DNA from: Candidatus Epulonipiscium sp.
Lineage (GTDB): Bacteria; Bacillota; Clostridia; Lachnospirales; Defluviitaleaceae
NCBI GenBank assembly: GCA_012518815.1
Contig: JAAYRK010000076.1
Coordinates: 1 to 33,824, forward strand
Length of the DNA stretch: 33,824 bases
Direction: 5' to 3'
Shown piece by piece: positions 23,120-33,824 of the stretch. The notes under the pieces were generated by a model that saw nothing but the letters and a program-made list of their open reading frames with translations, made no database searches and was not told where the DNA came from. The position numbers and the translations under genes are program-made. Each line of letters starts with the position of its first letter. Within the stretch, counting starts at the first letter, position 1.

Positions 23120-23496
23120 GAACCTATTTATTCATATAAAAAGTGTTATTTATTTGCTTGTGGATATTTTTTTTTATTATTGATTATCCACAAGTTTTTT
23201 GTTATCATTAAAATAAATTGTTAATAATTATATATATACAAGCACTTATGCACATTCTGTGGATAATTTTGTGCATAAACCTTGTTTTTATACGATTTCT
23301 ACTTTTATAATACAGTTTTTTTGTTAATAACTTTTCAACAGACTGTTTATATTTTTTTCTTTTTTTTAAAATCTATAAAATTTATTCACAAGCTGTTAAA
23401 TATTTTTTTAACATGATTCACATCTGTGGATATTATGTGAATATATAAAAATAAACTTATTATTTTTTATTTATTTAATATTAGGAGGAATCTCTA
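23120..23496. other. Left half of oriC: DnaA-box cluster upstream of dnaA
   Basis: Gene-free AT-rich stretch with boxes matching TTATCCACA: perfect at 23184-23192 (+) and 23258-23266 (-); one mismatch at 23159-23167 (-), 23246-23254 (+), 23270-23278 (-), 23382-23390 (+) and 23425-23433 (-). Position between rpmH and dnaA matches the Bacillus incC region. The boxes at 23246, 23258 and 23270 form a palindromic triple with 12-base pitch. Confidence 0.9.
23408..23436 (+). promoter_or_regulatory. dnaA promoter with overlapping DnaA box
   Basis: TTAACA (23408-23413), a 17-base spacer and TATTAT (23431-23436). The DnaA box TGTGGATAT (23425-23433) covers the spacer end and half of the -10, so DnaA can repress its own gene. 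Confidence 0.7.
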
Positions 23497-24834
23497 ATGC
23501 TAAACCAAATAACAAAACAATGGCCAAGCATCTTAGAAATTTTAGAATTAGAAACTTCTACTGTTAGTTTTCAAACTTGGTTTAAAAATTTAAAACCAAT
23601 TGATGTAAGAGATAATATCTTATTAATAGAAACGATAGATGATTTTTCTAAAGATATTTTAAAAAATAGATATACCCGTCTTATCCAAAATGCTGTTATT
23701 CAAGTCACCCATCATGAATTTGAAATTCAAATAGTTACTTCCAATGAATTTAATCAAAACCAAAAATTAAACAAAATAAAGGAAACTGAAACAGATCCTT
23801 TAGATAACCAAAGTAATCTTAATCCAAAATATGTATTTGATACCTTTGTAGTAGGTAATAGTAACAGGATGGCTCATGCTGCTGCTTTGGCTGTTGCCGA
23901 ATCTCCAGCAAAAGCATATAATCCTCTTTTTCTTTATGGGGGAGTAGGACTAGGTAAAACTCACTTAATGCATTCTATTGGCCATTACATTTTATCTCAA
24001 AACCCAAATGCTAAAGTACTTTATGCATCTTCTGAAAAATTTACTAATGAATTAATTAATTCAATCAAAGATGACAAAAACCAAGCATTTAGAAATAAGT
24101 ATAGAAATATTGATGTTCTTTTAATTGATGATATTCAATTTATTGCTGGTAAAGAAAGAACAGAAGAAGAATTCTTCCATACTTTTAATACTCTTTATGA
24201 AGATAATAAACAAATAATTATATCTAGCGATAGACCACCAAAAGAAATTAAAACTTTAGAAGACAGATTAAGATCAAGATTTGAATGGGGCTTAATAGCA
24301 GATATTCAGCCACCAGATTTAGAAACTAGAATTGCTATTTTAAGAAAAAAAGCAGAAATAGAAAAATTAGTAGTACCAAATGATGTAATTTTATTTATAG
24401 CAAAATCAATAGTTTCAAATATTCGTGAATTAGAAGGAGCACTTAATAGAATTATTGCATATTCAACCTTGGCAAATAAAGAAATAACAATAGATCTTGC
24501 AAGTGAAGCACTAAAAGACTTAATGAGTGCAGACAAACCAAAAACTATTACAACTGAACTAATACAAGAAGTTGTAGCTTCTTATTATAATTTAAAACCA
24601 GAAGATTTAAGATCTCCTAAAAGAACTAGAAATATTGCTTATCCAAGGCAAATTGCAATGTATCTTTGTAGAAAATTAACTGATCTTTCTCTACCTAAGA
24701 TTGGAGAAAAATTCGGGGGTAGAGATCATACAACTGTAATTCACGGTTATGAAAAAATTGAAAATGAAATACTTGAAGACTTTGAATTAAAGCAGACTAT
24801 AGAAGACTTAGAAAAGAGGATTACAGGCAAATAA
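23497..24834 (+). CDS. dnaA: Chromosomal replication initiator protein DnaA
   Basis: A 445-residue AAA+ initiator. Domain I (about 1-85) contains [14 protein letters not shown]; a short linker follows; domain III has Walker A GGVGLGKT (about 148-155), Walker [10 protein letters not shown] (about 206-214) and sensor/arginine-finger region LRSRFEWGL. Domain IV has the box-binding helix-turn-helix signature [20 protein letters not shown] near 400-420. The ribosome site AGGAGG is ideal. DnaA boxes lie on both sides of the gene, including one on its promoter. It is followed by dnaN, with which it may be cotranscribed. Confidence 0.99.
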   Translation: MLNQITKQWPSILEILELETSTVSFQTWFKNLKPIDVRDNILLIETIDDFSKDILKNRYTRLIQNAVIQVTHHEFEIQIVTSNEFNQNQKLNKIKETETDPLDNQSNLNPKYVFDTFVVGNSNRMAHAAALAVAESPAKAYNPLFLYGGVGLGKTHLMHSIGHYILSQNPNAKVLYASSEKFTNELINSIKDDKNQAFRNKYRNIDVLLIDDIQFIAGKERTEEEFFHTFNTLYEDNKQIIISSDRPPKEIKTLEDRLRSRFEWGLIADIQPPDLETRIAILRKKAEIEKLVVPNDVILFIAKSIVSNIRELEGALNRIIAYSTLANKEITIDLASEALKDLMSADKPKTITTELIQEVVASYYNLKPEDLRSPKRTRNIAYPRQIAMYLCRKLTDLSLPKIGEKFGGRDHTTVIHGYEKIENEILEDFELKQTIEDLEKRITGK

Positions 24835-24835
24835 T

Positions 24836-25080
24836 TTATTCACAATTGATTGTTAAAACAAAGTGGACAAGATGTTGATAAATATTATTGTAATTATTTA
24901 ATGTTGATATAGTGGATAACATTTAAATTTTATTTTTGTTATCCACAACTTTATTAAATATTACTTTTTGCTATTTTATCAAATCTTAAGTAGTTTTCCA
25001 CATTTCCACACCTCCTACTACTATAACTACTCAATTCTTTATATTATTTACTATATACAACCGGAAAGGAGTTATTCACA
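24836..25080. other. Right half of oriC: DnaA boxes, DnaA-trio-like repeats and AT-rich unwinding stretch
   Basis: DnaA boxes lie at 24836-24844 (TTATTCACA), 24911-24919 (AGTGGATAA), 24939-24947 (perfect TTATCCACA), 24994-25002 (TTTTCCACA), 25002-25010 (ATTTCCACA, weak) and 25072-25080 (TTATTCACA, next to the dnaN ATG). After the tandem pair at 24994-25010 come 5 bases, then triplets TAC-TAC-TAT-AAC-TAC (25016-25030), then an AT-rich stretch (25031-25059). This is the order of the Bacillus unwinding module: boxes, DnaA-trios, duplex-unwinding element. Confidence 0.85.
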
Positions 25081-26184
25081 ATGAAGTTAACCTGTACAAA
25101 TAATGATTTATTAAATGGGGTAAATACCGTTTTAAAAGCAATATCTAATAGAACTACTTTACCTATTTTAGAATGTATTCTATTAGAAGCTGATGGAGAC
25201 TATCTCAAGTTAACAGGAAATGATTTAGAAATTGGAATAGAAAGTAAACTAGCAGCTAATATTGAAAAAACAGGTTCAATTGCTCTTGAAGCAAAGATAT
25301 TTTCTGAAATAGTAAGAAAGCTTCCTGACGGAGAAGTTTTTATTAGTGTTGATTCAAATTATATGACAACTATTAAATGTGAAAATTCAGAATTTAGAAT
25401 TTCAGGTCAAAATGGAGATAATTTCCCGGAATTGCCTAAAGTAGAAAAAGATAAGTATTTTGTATTAAAACAAGGAGTTCTAAAGGATATTATAAGACAA
25501 ACTATTTTTTCTATAGCTACTGAAGAAACAAGACCTGTACTTACTGGAGAATTATTTCAAATAAAAAATAATGTACTTCGTTTAGTTTCAGTTGATGGAT
25601 ATAGAGTATCTTATAGGGAAACTCCTTTATCTGTTGAAAGAGAAGATCAGGAAGTTATTGTTCCTGGAAAGACCTTAGGAGAAATAAGTAAAATTTTATC
25701 TTCTGATGATGAAGATGTTTATATTTATTTTACTGATAACCATATATTATTTGATTTAGGAGATAGTATGGTGGTTTCACGGCTTTTAGAAGGAGAATAT
25801 TTAAAGTATGAAAATAGCTTTTTTGAAGATTATGAAACTATGGTTAAGGTAAACCGTAGAGAATTATTTATGAGTATTGAAAGAGCAGCATTAATTACAA
25901 GAGAAGGAAAAAAGACTCCTATAAAAATGGATATAACTAGTGATAAGATTATAATTACATCAAATACTGAATTAGGAACTGCAAGGGAAGAAGTAGCAGT
26001 TGATTTAGAAGGAAAAGATTTAACAATAGCATTTAATCCAAAATATTTGATTGATGCTTTAAAGGTAATTGATGATGATGAAATAAAAATTCATTTTATA
26101 TCCTCATTAAATCCTTGTATTATAAAACCTATTGATGGTGAAGAATATAAATACCTTATTTTGCCAATTAGATTAAATGGATAA
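25081..26184 (+). CDS. dnaN: DNA polymerase III beta subunit (sliding clamp)
   Basis: A 367-residue clamp subunit; two copies form the ring that tethers the replicative polymerase. The three repeated clamp domains can be followed: the first opens MKLTCTNNDLLNGVNTVLKA and has RTTLPILECILLEA; the third ends with YLILPIRLNG, the usual C-terminal LPxRL-type signature lining the peptide-binding pocket. Normal length. The ribosome site AAAGGAG is 9 bases before the ATG, with a DnaA box filling the spacer. A terminator-like hairpin follows the gene. Confidence 0.98.
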   Translation: MKLTCTNNDLLNGVNTVLKAISNRTTLPILECILLEADGDYLKLTGNDLEIGIESKLAANIEKTGSIALEAKIFSEIVRKLPDGEVFISVDSNYMTTIKCENSEFRISGQNGDNFPELPKVEKDKYFVLKQGVLKDIIRQTIFSIATEETRPVLTGELFQIKNNVLRLVSVDGYRVSYRETPLSVEREDQEVIVPGKTLGEISKILSSDDEDVYIYFTDNHILFDLGDSMVVSRLLEGEYLKYENSFFEDYETMVKVNRRELFMSIERAALITREGKKTPIKMDITSDKIIITSNTELGTAREEVAVDLEGKDLTIAFNPKYLIDALKVIDDDEIKIHFISSLNPCIIKPIDGEEYKYLILPIRLNG

Positions 26185-26218
26185 TTTATATTTATTCTAT
26201 TAAATATTTAAAATATGT

Positions 26219-26258
26219 TATAATAAAAGGTGCGGTGATATTCGCACTTTTTTATTTT
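26219..26258 (+). terminator. Hairpin with U-run after dnaN, overlapped by an extended -10
   Basis: GTGCG (26230-26234) pairs with CGCAC (26243-26247), extended by A/T pairs, then TTTTTT. This is a terminator candidate for dnaN. Directly before it lies TGTTATAAT (26216-26224), an extended -10, so the hairpin might instead be the 5' end of the yaaA-recF transcript. Confidence 0.65.
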
Positions 26259-26296
26259 TAATTAGGGTAAGAAGTCAAAATGAAAAGGTGGTTAAT

Positions 26297-26506
26297 TTGG
26301 AAAAAGTTAAAATTAATACAGAATATATAAGATTAGATCAATTTCTAAAATATGTAAATATTGTATCTTCAGGATCAGAAGCTAAATATTTAATTTTACA
26401 AAACAATATTAAAGTAAATGGAATTACAGTAAATCAAAGAGGAAAAAAATTAAGAAGCGGAGATCAAATAGAAATCGAAGGTAAAATATATATTATAATC
26501 GATTAG
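26297..26506 (+). CDS. yaaA: S4-domain RNA-binding protein YaaA (RlbA-type)
   Basis: A 69-residue protein that is essentially one S4 RNA-binding domain: IRLDQFLKYVNIVSSGSEAK, then NNIKVNGITVNQRGKKLRSGDQIEIEG. It sits between dnaN and recF exactly as in Bacillus; a role in large-subunit assembly or ribosome rescue has been proposed for relatives. I start it at TTG 26297 because AGGTGG lies 5 bases upstream; the GTG at 26288 is part of that ribosome site. It ends 13 bases before the recF ATG and is surely cotranscribed with it. Confidence 0.93.
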   Translation: MEKVKINTEYIRLDQFLKYVNIVSSGSEAKYLILQNNIKVNGITVNQRGKKLRSGDQIEIEGKIYIIID

Positions 26507-26519
26507 TGGAGTGGGAATA

Positions 26520-27617
26520 ATGTATATAAGTGAAATTGGCCTTTATCAGTTTAGGAATTATGATAATATAAATATAAAACTTCACCCTAAATTAAATATT
26601 TTGTATGGAAACAATGCACAAGGAAAAACCAATATTCTAGAAGCCATATATATATGTGCTACTGCAAGGTCTCATAGAACATCTCGTGAAAAAGAAGCAA
26701 TAAAATGGGAAAAGGAAGAAGCTCATATAAGGTTATTTCTTAATAAGGAAAGTAGAATTGAAAAGATAGATTTTCACTTAAATAAAAATGGTAAAAAATA
26801 TGTTTTTATTAATGAAATTCCCGTCCAAAAGTTAAGTAACTTATTAGGAATAATGAATATTGTTATGTTTTCTCCTGAAGATTTACAATTGATAAAAAGC
26901 GGACCTAAGGAAAGAAGGAGATTTTTAGATATTGAACTTTGTCAAATAGATAAAATATATTTATATAATCTTCAGCAATATTATAAAGTTTTAAAGCAAA
27001 GAAATCATTTGCTAAAAAGTATCCATTTAGATAAAGGCCAAGAAGCAATGTTGGAAGTTTGGGATGAACAGTTAGTGTATTTTGGAGAAAAAATTATTGA
27101 ATCTAGAAGAGATTTTGTCAATAAAATAAGTAATATAGCCTCAATGATTCATGCCAATATCACGTCAAATAAAGAAAATCTATCTATTGAATATTCTCCC
27201 AATGTTAAAAAAGAAATATTTAAAGATAAGTTAAAGGATAGTTTAGATAAAGATATTAAAACAGGAATTAGTTCGGTTGGGCCTCATAGAGATGATATAT
27301 TATTTAAAATTAATAATAATGATGTTAGAACTTATGGATCTCAAGGCCAGCAAAGAAGTGTTATATTATCTTTAAAGCTGGCTGAAATTGATTTAATAAA
27401 AAAAGAAATAAATGATAATCCCATTTTACTTTTAGATGATGTACTCTCTGAGTTAGATGAAAATAGACAAGCAGACTTACTTTCTAATATTGATAATATA
27501 CAAACTATTATAACTTGTACAGGAATTGAAGATTTAATCCTAAAAAAACTTCATAAAGGATTTTTGTTTCATATTGAGAATGGATTTGTCGAGCCTCAAG
27601 ATAGTAAATTCTTGTAA
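26520..27617 (+). CDS. recF: DNA replication and repair protein RecF
   Basis: A 365-residue SMC-like ATPase that loads RecA at single-strand gaps with RecO and RecR. Walker A is YGNNAQGKTNILEAIYICA (about 30-48); the ABC signature is TYGSQGQQRSVILSLKLAE; Walker B is PILLLDDVLSELDENRQ. Length is typical. The ATG at 26520 gives MYISEIGLYQFRNYDNI, aligned with other RecF starts, with GGAG 8 bases upstream; an in-frame GTG nine bases earlier is less likely. Confidence 0.97.
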   Translation: MYISEIGLYQFRNYDNINIKLHPKLNILYGNNAQGKTNILEAIYICATARSHRTSREKEAIKWEKEEAHIRLFLNKESRIEKIDFHLNKNGKKYVFINEIPVQKLSNLLGIMNIVMFSPEDLQLIKSGPKERRRFLDIELCQIDKIYLYNLQQYYKVLKQRNHLLKSIHLDKGQEAMLEVWDEQLVYFGEKIIESRRDFVNKISNIASMIHANITSNKENLSIEYSPNVKKEIFKDKLKDSLDKDIKTGISSVGPHRDDILFKINNNDVRTYGSQGQQRSVILSLKLAEIDLIKKEINDNPILLLDDVLSELDENRQADLLSNIDNIQTIITCTGIEDLILKKLHKGFLFHIENGFVEPQDSKFL

Positions 27618-27677
27618 CACAAGTTTAAATAAGATAAAATATAAGTATTACAGTTAGCTAAATGAGGGGGAAAAAAT

Positions 27678-27926
27678 ATGTTTCTGCATATTGGTGCAGA
27701 TATGGAAATTATGCTTAGAGATATAGTTGGAATATTTGATATAAAGTCTATTAGGAATTCAAAAATTGCAGAAAGGCTATTAAATATTTCTAAGAAAGAT
27801 GGCTCTATTATATTTGTTTCAAAAGAAGAAGCAAAATCTATAATAATTACAAAGGAAAAAGGAAAATGTTTAGTTTATCTATCTCCAATTTCCTCCACTG
27901 CTTTACAAAAAAGAATTAATTATTAA
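27678..27926 (+). CDS. remB: RemB/YaaB-type DUF370 protein
   Basis: An 82-residue protein of the extracellular-matrix regulator family (DUF370), with MFLHIGADMEIMLRDIVGIF at the start and KEEAKSIIITKEKGKCLVYLSPIS in the middle. In Bacillus the gene between recF and gyrB is yaaB (remB), which affects matrix genes; RemA of the same family is a DNA-binding regulator. It has a very G-rich ribosome site, GAGGGGGA. It ends 46 bases before gyrB. The exact role here is unknown. Confidence 0.9.
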   Translation: MFLHIGADMEIMLRDIVGIFDIKSIRNSKIAERLLNISKKDGSIIFVSKEEAKSIIITKEKGKCLVYLSPISSTALQKRINY

Positions 27927-27954
27927 TTAAACTACAATTAGTAAATGTACATAA

Positions 27955-29874
<1,920 letters not shown>

Positions 29875-29898
29875 TGGGATATAGTTAGGGAGGTCAAC

Positions 29899-32340
29899 AT
29901 GGAAGAGAAAGAATTAAAAAATATTATTCCTATAGAAATAGAAGAAGAAATGAGAAGATCTTATATAGATTATGCTATGAGTGTCATTGTATCAAGAGCA
30001 CTACCAGATGTAAGGGATGGTTTAAAGCCTGTTCATAGAAGAATTTTATATGCTATGAATGAACTTGGATTAAGTCCAGATAAGCCTCATAAAAAATCCG
30101 CCCGTATTGTTGGGGAAACCATGGGTAAATATCACCCTCACGGTGACTCATCTATTTATGATGCAATGGTAAGATTAGCACAAGATTTTTCAATTAGATA
30201 TCCCTTAGTAGATGGACATGGAAACTTTGGTTCTATTGACGGGGATAGTGCAGCTGCTATGAGATATACAGAAGCAAGATTAAGTAAGATTGCTTTAGAA
30301 TTATTAGCAGACATCGAAAAAGATACAATTGATTATAACCCAAATTTTGATGAATCTTTAAAAGAACCAGCAGTACTGCCTGCAAGATTTCCAAATTTAT
30401 TAGTTAACGGGACATCTGGTATTGCAGTTGGGATGGCAACTAATATCCCTCCTCATAATTTAACTGAAGTAGTAAATGGAGTTATAAAAATAATTGATAA
30501 TTTTGTAGAAGAAAATAAAGAAACAGATATTGAAGAATTACTTGAGATAATTAAAGGACCAGATTTTCCAACAGGAGCTACTATCTTAGGTAGAAAGGGA
30601 ATTGAAGAGGCATATAGAACTGGAAAAGGAAAGATAAAAGTAAGAGCAGTTTCTGAAATTGAATCATTGGATAATAATAAGCAAAGAATTATTGTAACAG
30701 AAATACCTTATATGGTTAATAAGGCAAGATTAATAGAAAGAATTGCAGATTTAGTTAAAGAAAAGAAGATAGATGGAATATCAGATTTACGGGATGAATC
30801 CAACCGTGAAGGAATGCGTATAGTAATAGAAATTAAAAAAGATTATAATGCCAATGTAGTTTTAAATCAGCTATATAAATACACCCAGCTTCAAGATGTA
30901 TTTGGTGTTAATATGTTAGCCCTTGTTAATAATGAACCTAAAGTTTTAAATTTAAAAGAGATGTTAACACATTATTTAGAACACCAAAAAGATGTTGTAA
31001 CAAGAAGAACTCAATTTGATTTAAGAAAGGCAGAAGAAAGATCTCACATATTAGAAGGATTAAAAATAGCCCTTGATAATATTGATGAAGTAATATCAAT
31101 AATAAGGAGTTCTACTAATACTCCAGAGGCAAAAATAAGATTAATTGATTCTTTTGCCCTATCAGATAAACAGGCTCAGGCTATTGTTGATATGAGATTA
31201 AGAACCTTAACTGGTTTAGAAAGAGAAAAGATAGAAGAAGAATATAGAGAACTTCAAGAAATAATTAAAGAATTAAAAGCAATTCTTGCGGATGAAAAGA
31301 GATTATATGGAGTTATTAAAGAAGAATTACTAATAATTTTACAAAAATATGGAGATGAAAGAAAAACTGATTTTGCATTAGATGAAGGAGAAATAGATAT
31401 AGAAGATTTAATATCTGATGAGCAAAATGTTATTACAATGACTCGTTTAGGCTATATAAAAAGACTTCCCTTAAATACTTATAGAAGTCAAAATAGAGGG
31501 GGAAGAGGAATTATAGGAATGCAAACAAGAGAAGAAGATATATTAGAAGAATTATTTATAACCTCAACCCATAGTTATATTCTCTTTTTTACAAACAAAG
31601 GGAAGGTTTATAGATTAAAGGCTTATGAAATTCCTGAATCTTCCAGGACGGCTAGGGGAGTAGCTATAGTTAATTTACTTCAAATTGACGGGGACGAAAA
31701 AATTACAGCCGTTATTCCAGTTAGAGAATACAAAGAAGGAACATATTTATTAATGGTAACAAAAAGTGGCATTATTAAAAAGACAAGTATTATAGAATAT
31801 CAAAACATTAGAAAAGGCGGATTAAATGCCATAAATCTTAGAGATGAAGATGAATTAATTCAAGTAAAAAATATTGAAGATGATGAAAAGATCTTTATTG
31901 GAACGAAAAAGGGACAAGGTATATTGTTCTCAGAAAAAGATGTAAGAACTGTTGGAAGAAATGCTATTGGAGTAAAAGCAATGAACATAAATGAAGATGA
32001 TGAGGTTATAGGAGTAGGATTAATGTCAGAAGGAGAAGACATACTATTTGTTACTGAAAAAGGATTAGGAAAGAGAACTGATATAAATGAATTTAAACAA
32101 CAAAAAAGAGGTGGTAAAGGAGTTAAATGCTACCGTCTAACAGAAAAAACAGGTCAAATTATTGGAATTAAAATGGTATCAGAAGATGAGGAGATAATGA
32201 TGATTACTTCAGAAGGCATTATCATAAGAATGCATGTATCTCAAATTTCAAAAACAGGTCGTGTTACCCAAGGGGTTAAACTAATGAATCTTTCTGAAGA
32301 AGAAAAGGTTGTATCTATTGCAAAGGTAATGGAAGAATAA
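29899..32340 (+). CDS. gyrA: DNA gyrase subunit A
   Basis: An 813-residue cleavage-rejoining subunit. The catalytic tyrosine is in [12 protein letters not shown]; the quinolone-pocket segment [17 protein letters not shown] keeps the usual serine and aspartate. The breakage-reunion domain and coiled-coil (about 360-490) are complete. The C-terminal six-bladed domain begins after about residue 495 and holds the GyrA box QNRGGRG, which marks it as gyrase rather than Topo IV; a second similar QKRGGKG occurs later. It follows gyrB by 24 bases with ribosome site GGGAGGTC. Confidence 0.98.
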   Translation: MEEKELKNIIPIEIEEEMRRSYIDYAMSVIVSRALPDVRDGLKPVHRRILYAMNELGLSPDKPHKKSARIVGETMGKYHPHGDSSIYDAMVRLAQDFSIRYPLVDGHGNFGSIDGDSAAAMRYTEARLSKIALELLADIEKDTIDYNPNFDESLKEPAVLPARFPNLLVNGTSGIAVGMATNIPPHNLTEVVNGVIKIIDNFVEENKETDIEELLEIIKGPDFPTGATILGRKGIEEAYRTGKGKIKVRAVSEIESLDNNKQRIIVTEIPYMVNKARLIERIADLVKEKKIDGISDLRDESNREGMRIVIEIKKDYNANVVLNQLYKYTQLQDVFGVNMLALVNNEPKVLNLKEMLTHYLEHQKDVVTRRTQFDLRKAEERSHILEGLKIALDNIDEVISIIRSSTNTPEAKIRLIDSFALSDKQAQAIVDMRLRTLTGLEREKIEEEYRELQEIIKELKAILADEKRLYGVIKEELLIILQKYGDERKTDFALDEGEIDIEDLISDEQNVITMTRLGYIKRLPLNTYRSQNRGGRGIIGMQTREEDILEELFITSTHSYILFFTNKGKVYRLKAYEIPESSRTARGVAIVNLLQIDGDEKITAVIPVREYKEGTYLLMVTKSGIIKKTSIIEYQNIRKGGLNAINLRDEDELIQVKNIEDDEKIFIGTKKGQGILFSEKDVRTVGRNAIGVKAMNINEDDEVIGVGLMSEGEDILFVTEKGLGKRTDINEFKQQKRGGKGVKCYRLTEKTGQIIGIKMVSEDEEIMMITSEGIIIRMHVSQISKTGRVTQGVKLMNLSEEEKVVSIAKVMEE

Positions 32341-32365
32341 TTATTTATTAGAAGAGGAAAAAAAT

Positions 32366-33415
32366 ATGAAAAGAAAAGCTATTGTTTTTTGGATATTTGC
32401 TTTTGCCTTAATAACAGTAGTTTGTCTTTGGCTAGTTTTTTCAGCAGAAATAATAAAATTAATCCAGTCTAATAACACTATTTTAGCAGGCAAAATAACA
32501 GATATTCAAGATTCAACAGTTTTTGATGTTTATTATAAAAATAAAATTATTAAGTCTTTTACATCAAAAGATGATGCAATTAGTTATAGCAAAAATTTTA
32601 AATACACTTATGTAAAAGAGTCAAATAATGATAAATGGATTTATAGTAACTTTAAGCCATTTATCTTATTTGATGATGATAAATTTATTAATGATTACTA
32701 TTCATTTTCAGATGCAATTTTTTTTGCAAGAGATAAAGAAAAAGCAATTATATATTTTAGGGACAATAGTAATATTATATGGTCATATTCTGAATCTCTA
32801 AAAGAAAATATTTTGCTTGATGTCCCTGTTATATTACAATATCCTGAATTACCAAGAGGTTGTGAAGTAACCAGTTTAGCTATGCTTCTTAATTTTGCTG
32901 GTATAGAAGTTGATAAAATGGAACTAGCCGAAAAAATTAAGAAGGATGAAACACCTTATAGCATAAAAGGAAATCGAGTTTACTTTGGAAACCCTAACGA
33001 TGGTTTTGTTGGAGATATTTATTCATTAACTAATCATGGACTTGGAGTATATAATGGTCCTATAGAGGAATTAATGGAAGAATATCTTCCAAATCAAACT
33101 ATAAACTTAACAGGATGTGAATTTGAGGATTTACTATATTTTTTATCAAGGGGATATCCTGTTTGGGTAATTACAAATAGCAGATATAAAAAATTAGATG
33201 ATAGTGAATTTGAAATTTGGATGACTCCTAGTGGACCTGTGGAAATAACATATAGACTTCATGCAGTAGTTATTACAGGATATGATGAGAAATATATTTA
33301 TTTTAATGATCCTTTTTATAATAAAAAAAATATAAAACTAAATAAAGACATATTTAAAGAGGGATGGAATCAGCTAGGAAGACAAGCTATAAGCTACATT
33401 CAATTAAATGAATAA
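32366..33415 (+). CDS. Membrane-anchored C39-like peptidase family protein
   Basis: A 349-residue protein with an N-terminal signal anchor (about 6-28), a region of about 120 residues without recognised motifs (two short repeats resembling SFTSKDDAISY and SFSDAIFFARD), then a papain-like peptidase C39-type domain. The catalytic Cys166 is in LPRGCEVTSLAML, His299 in YRLHAVVITGYD, and Asn314-Asp315 follow in YFNDP, the third site. Such YvpB-like proteins are exported and lack a transporter partner; substrates are unknown. It starts 25 bases after gyrA with GAGG as ribosome site and may be cotranscribed with it. Confidence 0.88.
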   Translation: MKRKAIVFWIFAFALITVVCLWLVFSAEIIKLIQSNNTILAGKITDIQDSTVFDVYYKNKIIKSFTSKDDAISYSKNFKYTYVKESNNDKWIYSNFKPFILFDDDKFINDYYSFSDAIFFARDKEKAIIYFRDNSNIIWSYSESLKENILLDVPVILQYPELPRGCEVTSLAMLLNFAGIEVDKMELAEKIKKDETPYSIKGNRVYFGNPNDGFVGDIYSLTNHGLGVYNGPIEELMEEYLPNQTINLTGCEFEDLLYFLSRGYPVWVITNSRYKKLDDSEFEIWMTPSGPVEITYRLHAVVITGYDEKYIYFNDPFYNKKNIKLNKDIFKEGWNQLGRQAISYIQLNE

Positions 33416-33466
33416 TTAGTTAGTTAAAAAAAGTTACTATTTACATATATTTACACTAAAATTAAG

Positions 33467-33495
33467 TTGACTTTTATATTTTCATTTAGTATAAT
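33467..33495 (+). promoter_or_regulatory. Sigma-A promoter of the second tRNA-Ser
   Basis: TTGACT (33467-33472), a 17-base spacer and consensus TATAAT (33490-33495), about 20 bases before the tRNA. Confidence 0.85.
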
Positions 33496-33514
33496 AACAC
33501 TTGCGTTAAATTTA

Positions 33515-33602
33515 GGAGAAGTACTCAAGTGGCTGAAGAGGTGCCCCTGCTAAGGGCATAGACCGTTCACGCGGTGCGAGGGTTCAAATCCCTCCTTCTC
33601 CG
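33515..33602 (+). tRNA. tRNA-Ser, anticodon GCU (second copy)
   Basis: An 88-base class II tRNA with acceptor GGAGAAG/CTTCTCC, anticodon loop CTGCTAA, long variable arm and T-loop GGTTCAAATCC. The CCA end is encoded here (33603-33605). It matches the copy at 1685-1773 except in the variable-arm loop. No clear terminator separates it from the rrn promoter. Confidence 0.95.
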
Positions 33603-33626
33603 CCATTTATTTTAAAAATAAAATGG

Positions 33627-33655
33627 TTGACAAAGTATTATTATTTTGTTAGAAT
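33627..33655 (+). promoter_or_regulatory. rRNA operon promoter
   Basis: A consensus TTGACA (33627-33632), a 17-base spacer and TAGAAT (33650-33655), about 100 bases upstream of 16S rRNA. Confidence 0.85.
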
Positions 33656-33661
33656 GATTTT

Positions 33662-33755
33662 CGCACTATTGATCCTTGAAAATTAAACAGCATAACCATA
33701 ACCCAATCAATTCAAGATTGAGTGATTAGCCAGATAACTGGCGAGGATAAACTAT
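33662..33755 (+). other. rRNA operon leader
   Basis: Between promoter and 16S lies CCTTGAAAATTAAACAGC (33673-33690), a stretch often seen in clostridial rrn leaders and spacers, then two small hairpins: 33704-33720 and a perfect GCCAG-ATAA-CTGGC at 33729-33742. They are likely processing or antitermination elements. Confidence 0.55.

Positions 33756-33824
<69 letters not shown>

Noticed and set aside
23221-23240. Alternating AT run (TATATATA) left of the triple DnaA box as the unwinding element
   Set aside because: Too short, and the trio-plus-AT order is found on the dnaN side instead.
24306-24536. Leftward 76-aa open frame
   Set aside because: Antisense inside dnaA, no supporting signals.
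33601-33626. Possible terminator between tRNA-Ser and the rrn promoter
   Set aside because: The CCATTT/AAATGG pairing is short, mismatched in the middle and lacks a U-run; it overlaps the start of the rrn promoter.

Overview
The window is a chromosomal replication-origin region of a low-G+C, Gram-positive anaerobe-type bacterium (Firmicutes, class Clostridia; a Tissierellales-like lineage is my guess, not shown). The evidence is the gene order rpmH-rnpA-yidD-yidC-jag-mnmE-mnmG-rsmG-noc on one side and dnaA-dnaN-yaaA-recF-remB-gyrB-gyrA on the other, strong AGGAGG ribosome sites, AT-rich DNA, and a 16S rRNA gene that begins at the right edge.

Layout. From 1 to 3.3 kb lie accessory regulators: a TetR and a MarR repressor, a small acidic protein, tRNA-Ser(GCU), an ArsR regulator, a short C-rich RNA or terminator, and a HAD phosphatase. 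At 3.4-4.3 kb a TPP riboswitch controls the thiamine transporter gene thiT. From 4.3 to 8.8 kb is a leftward block with a UPF0180-like protein, a lipid kinase, a DUF4446 protein, parB and parA, two perfect parS sites, and a second lipid kinase. From 8.8 to 12.5 kb are argS and a DegS/DegU-type two-component pair. From 12.7 to 15.5 kb is a very AT-rich, rightward (head-on) module of three membrane-associated genes of unknown role. From 15.6 to 23.0 kb is the conserved leftward rpmH-to-noc group. From 23.1 to 25.1 kb is a bipartite oriC flanking dnaA. From 25.1 to 33.4 kb are rightward replication and topology genes and a C39-like peptidase gene, followed by a second tRNA-Ser(GCU) and the start of an rrn operon.

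How it works together. DnaA binds two clusters of boxes on either side of its own gene. The right cluster ends in a DnaA-trio-like element and an AT-rich unwinding stretch just before dnaN. Most genes run away from the origin, co-directional with replication. ParA, ParB and parS handle origin segregation. The second ParB paralogue carries the four DNA-contact residues typical of Noc, the nucleoid-occlusion protein, but lacks the usual N-terminal membrane-binding helix.

Most of the window is ordinary housekeeping sequence. The parts most worth following up are the C-rich small RNA candidate at 2.27-2.35 kb, several Shine-Dalgarno sequences buried in terminator-like hairpins, the palindromic triple DnaA-box array, the Noc variant, and the head-on membrane module. 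I see no CRISPR array, insertion sequence, prophage or defence island. Start codons were re-chosen from ribosome-site spacing in several genes; all homology statements come from recognised motifs, not from a database search.
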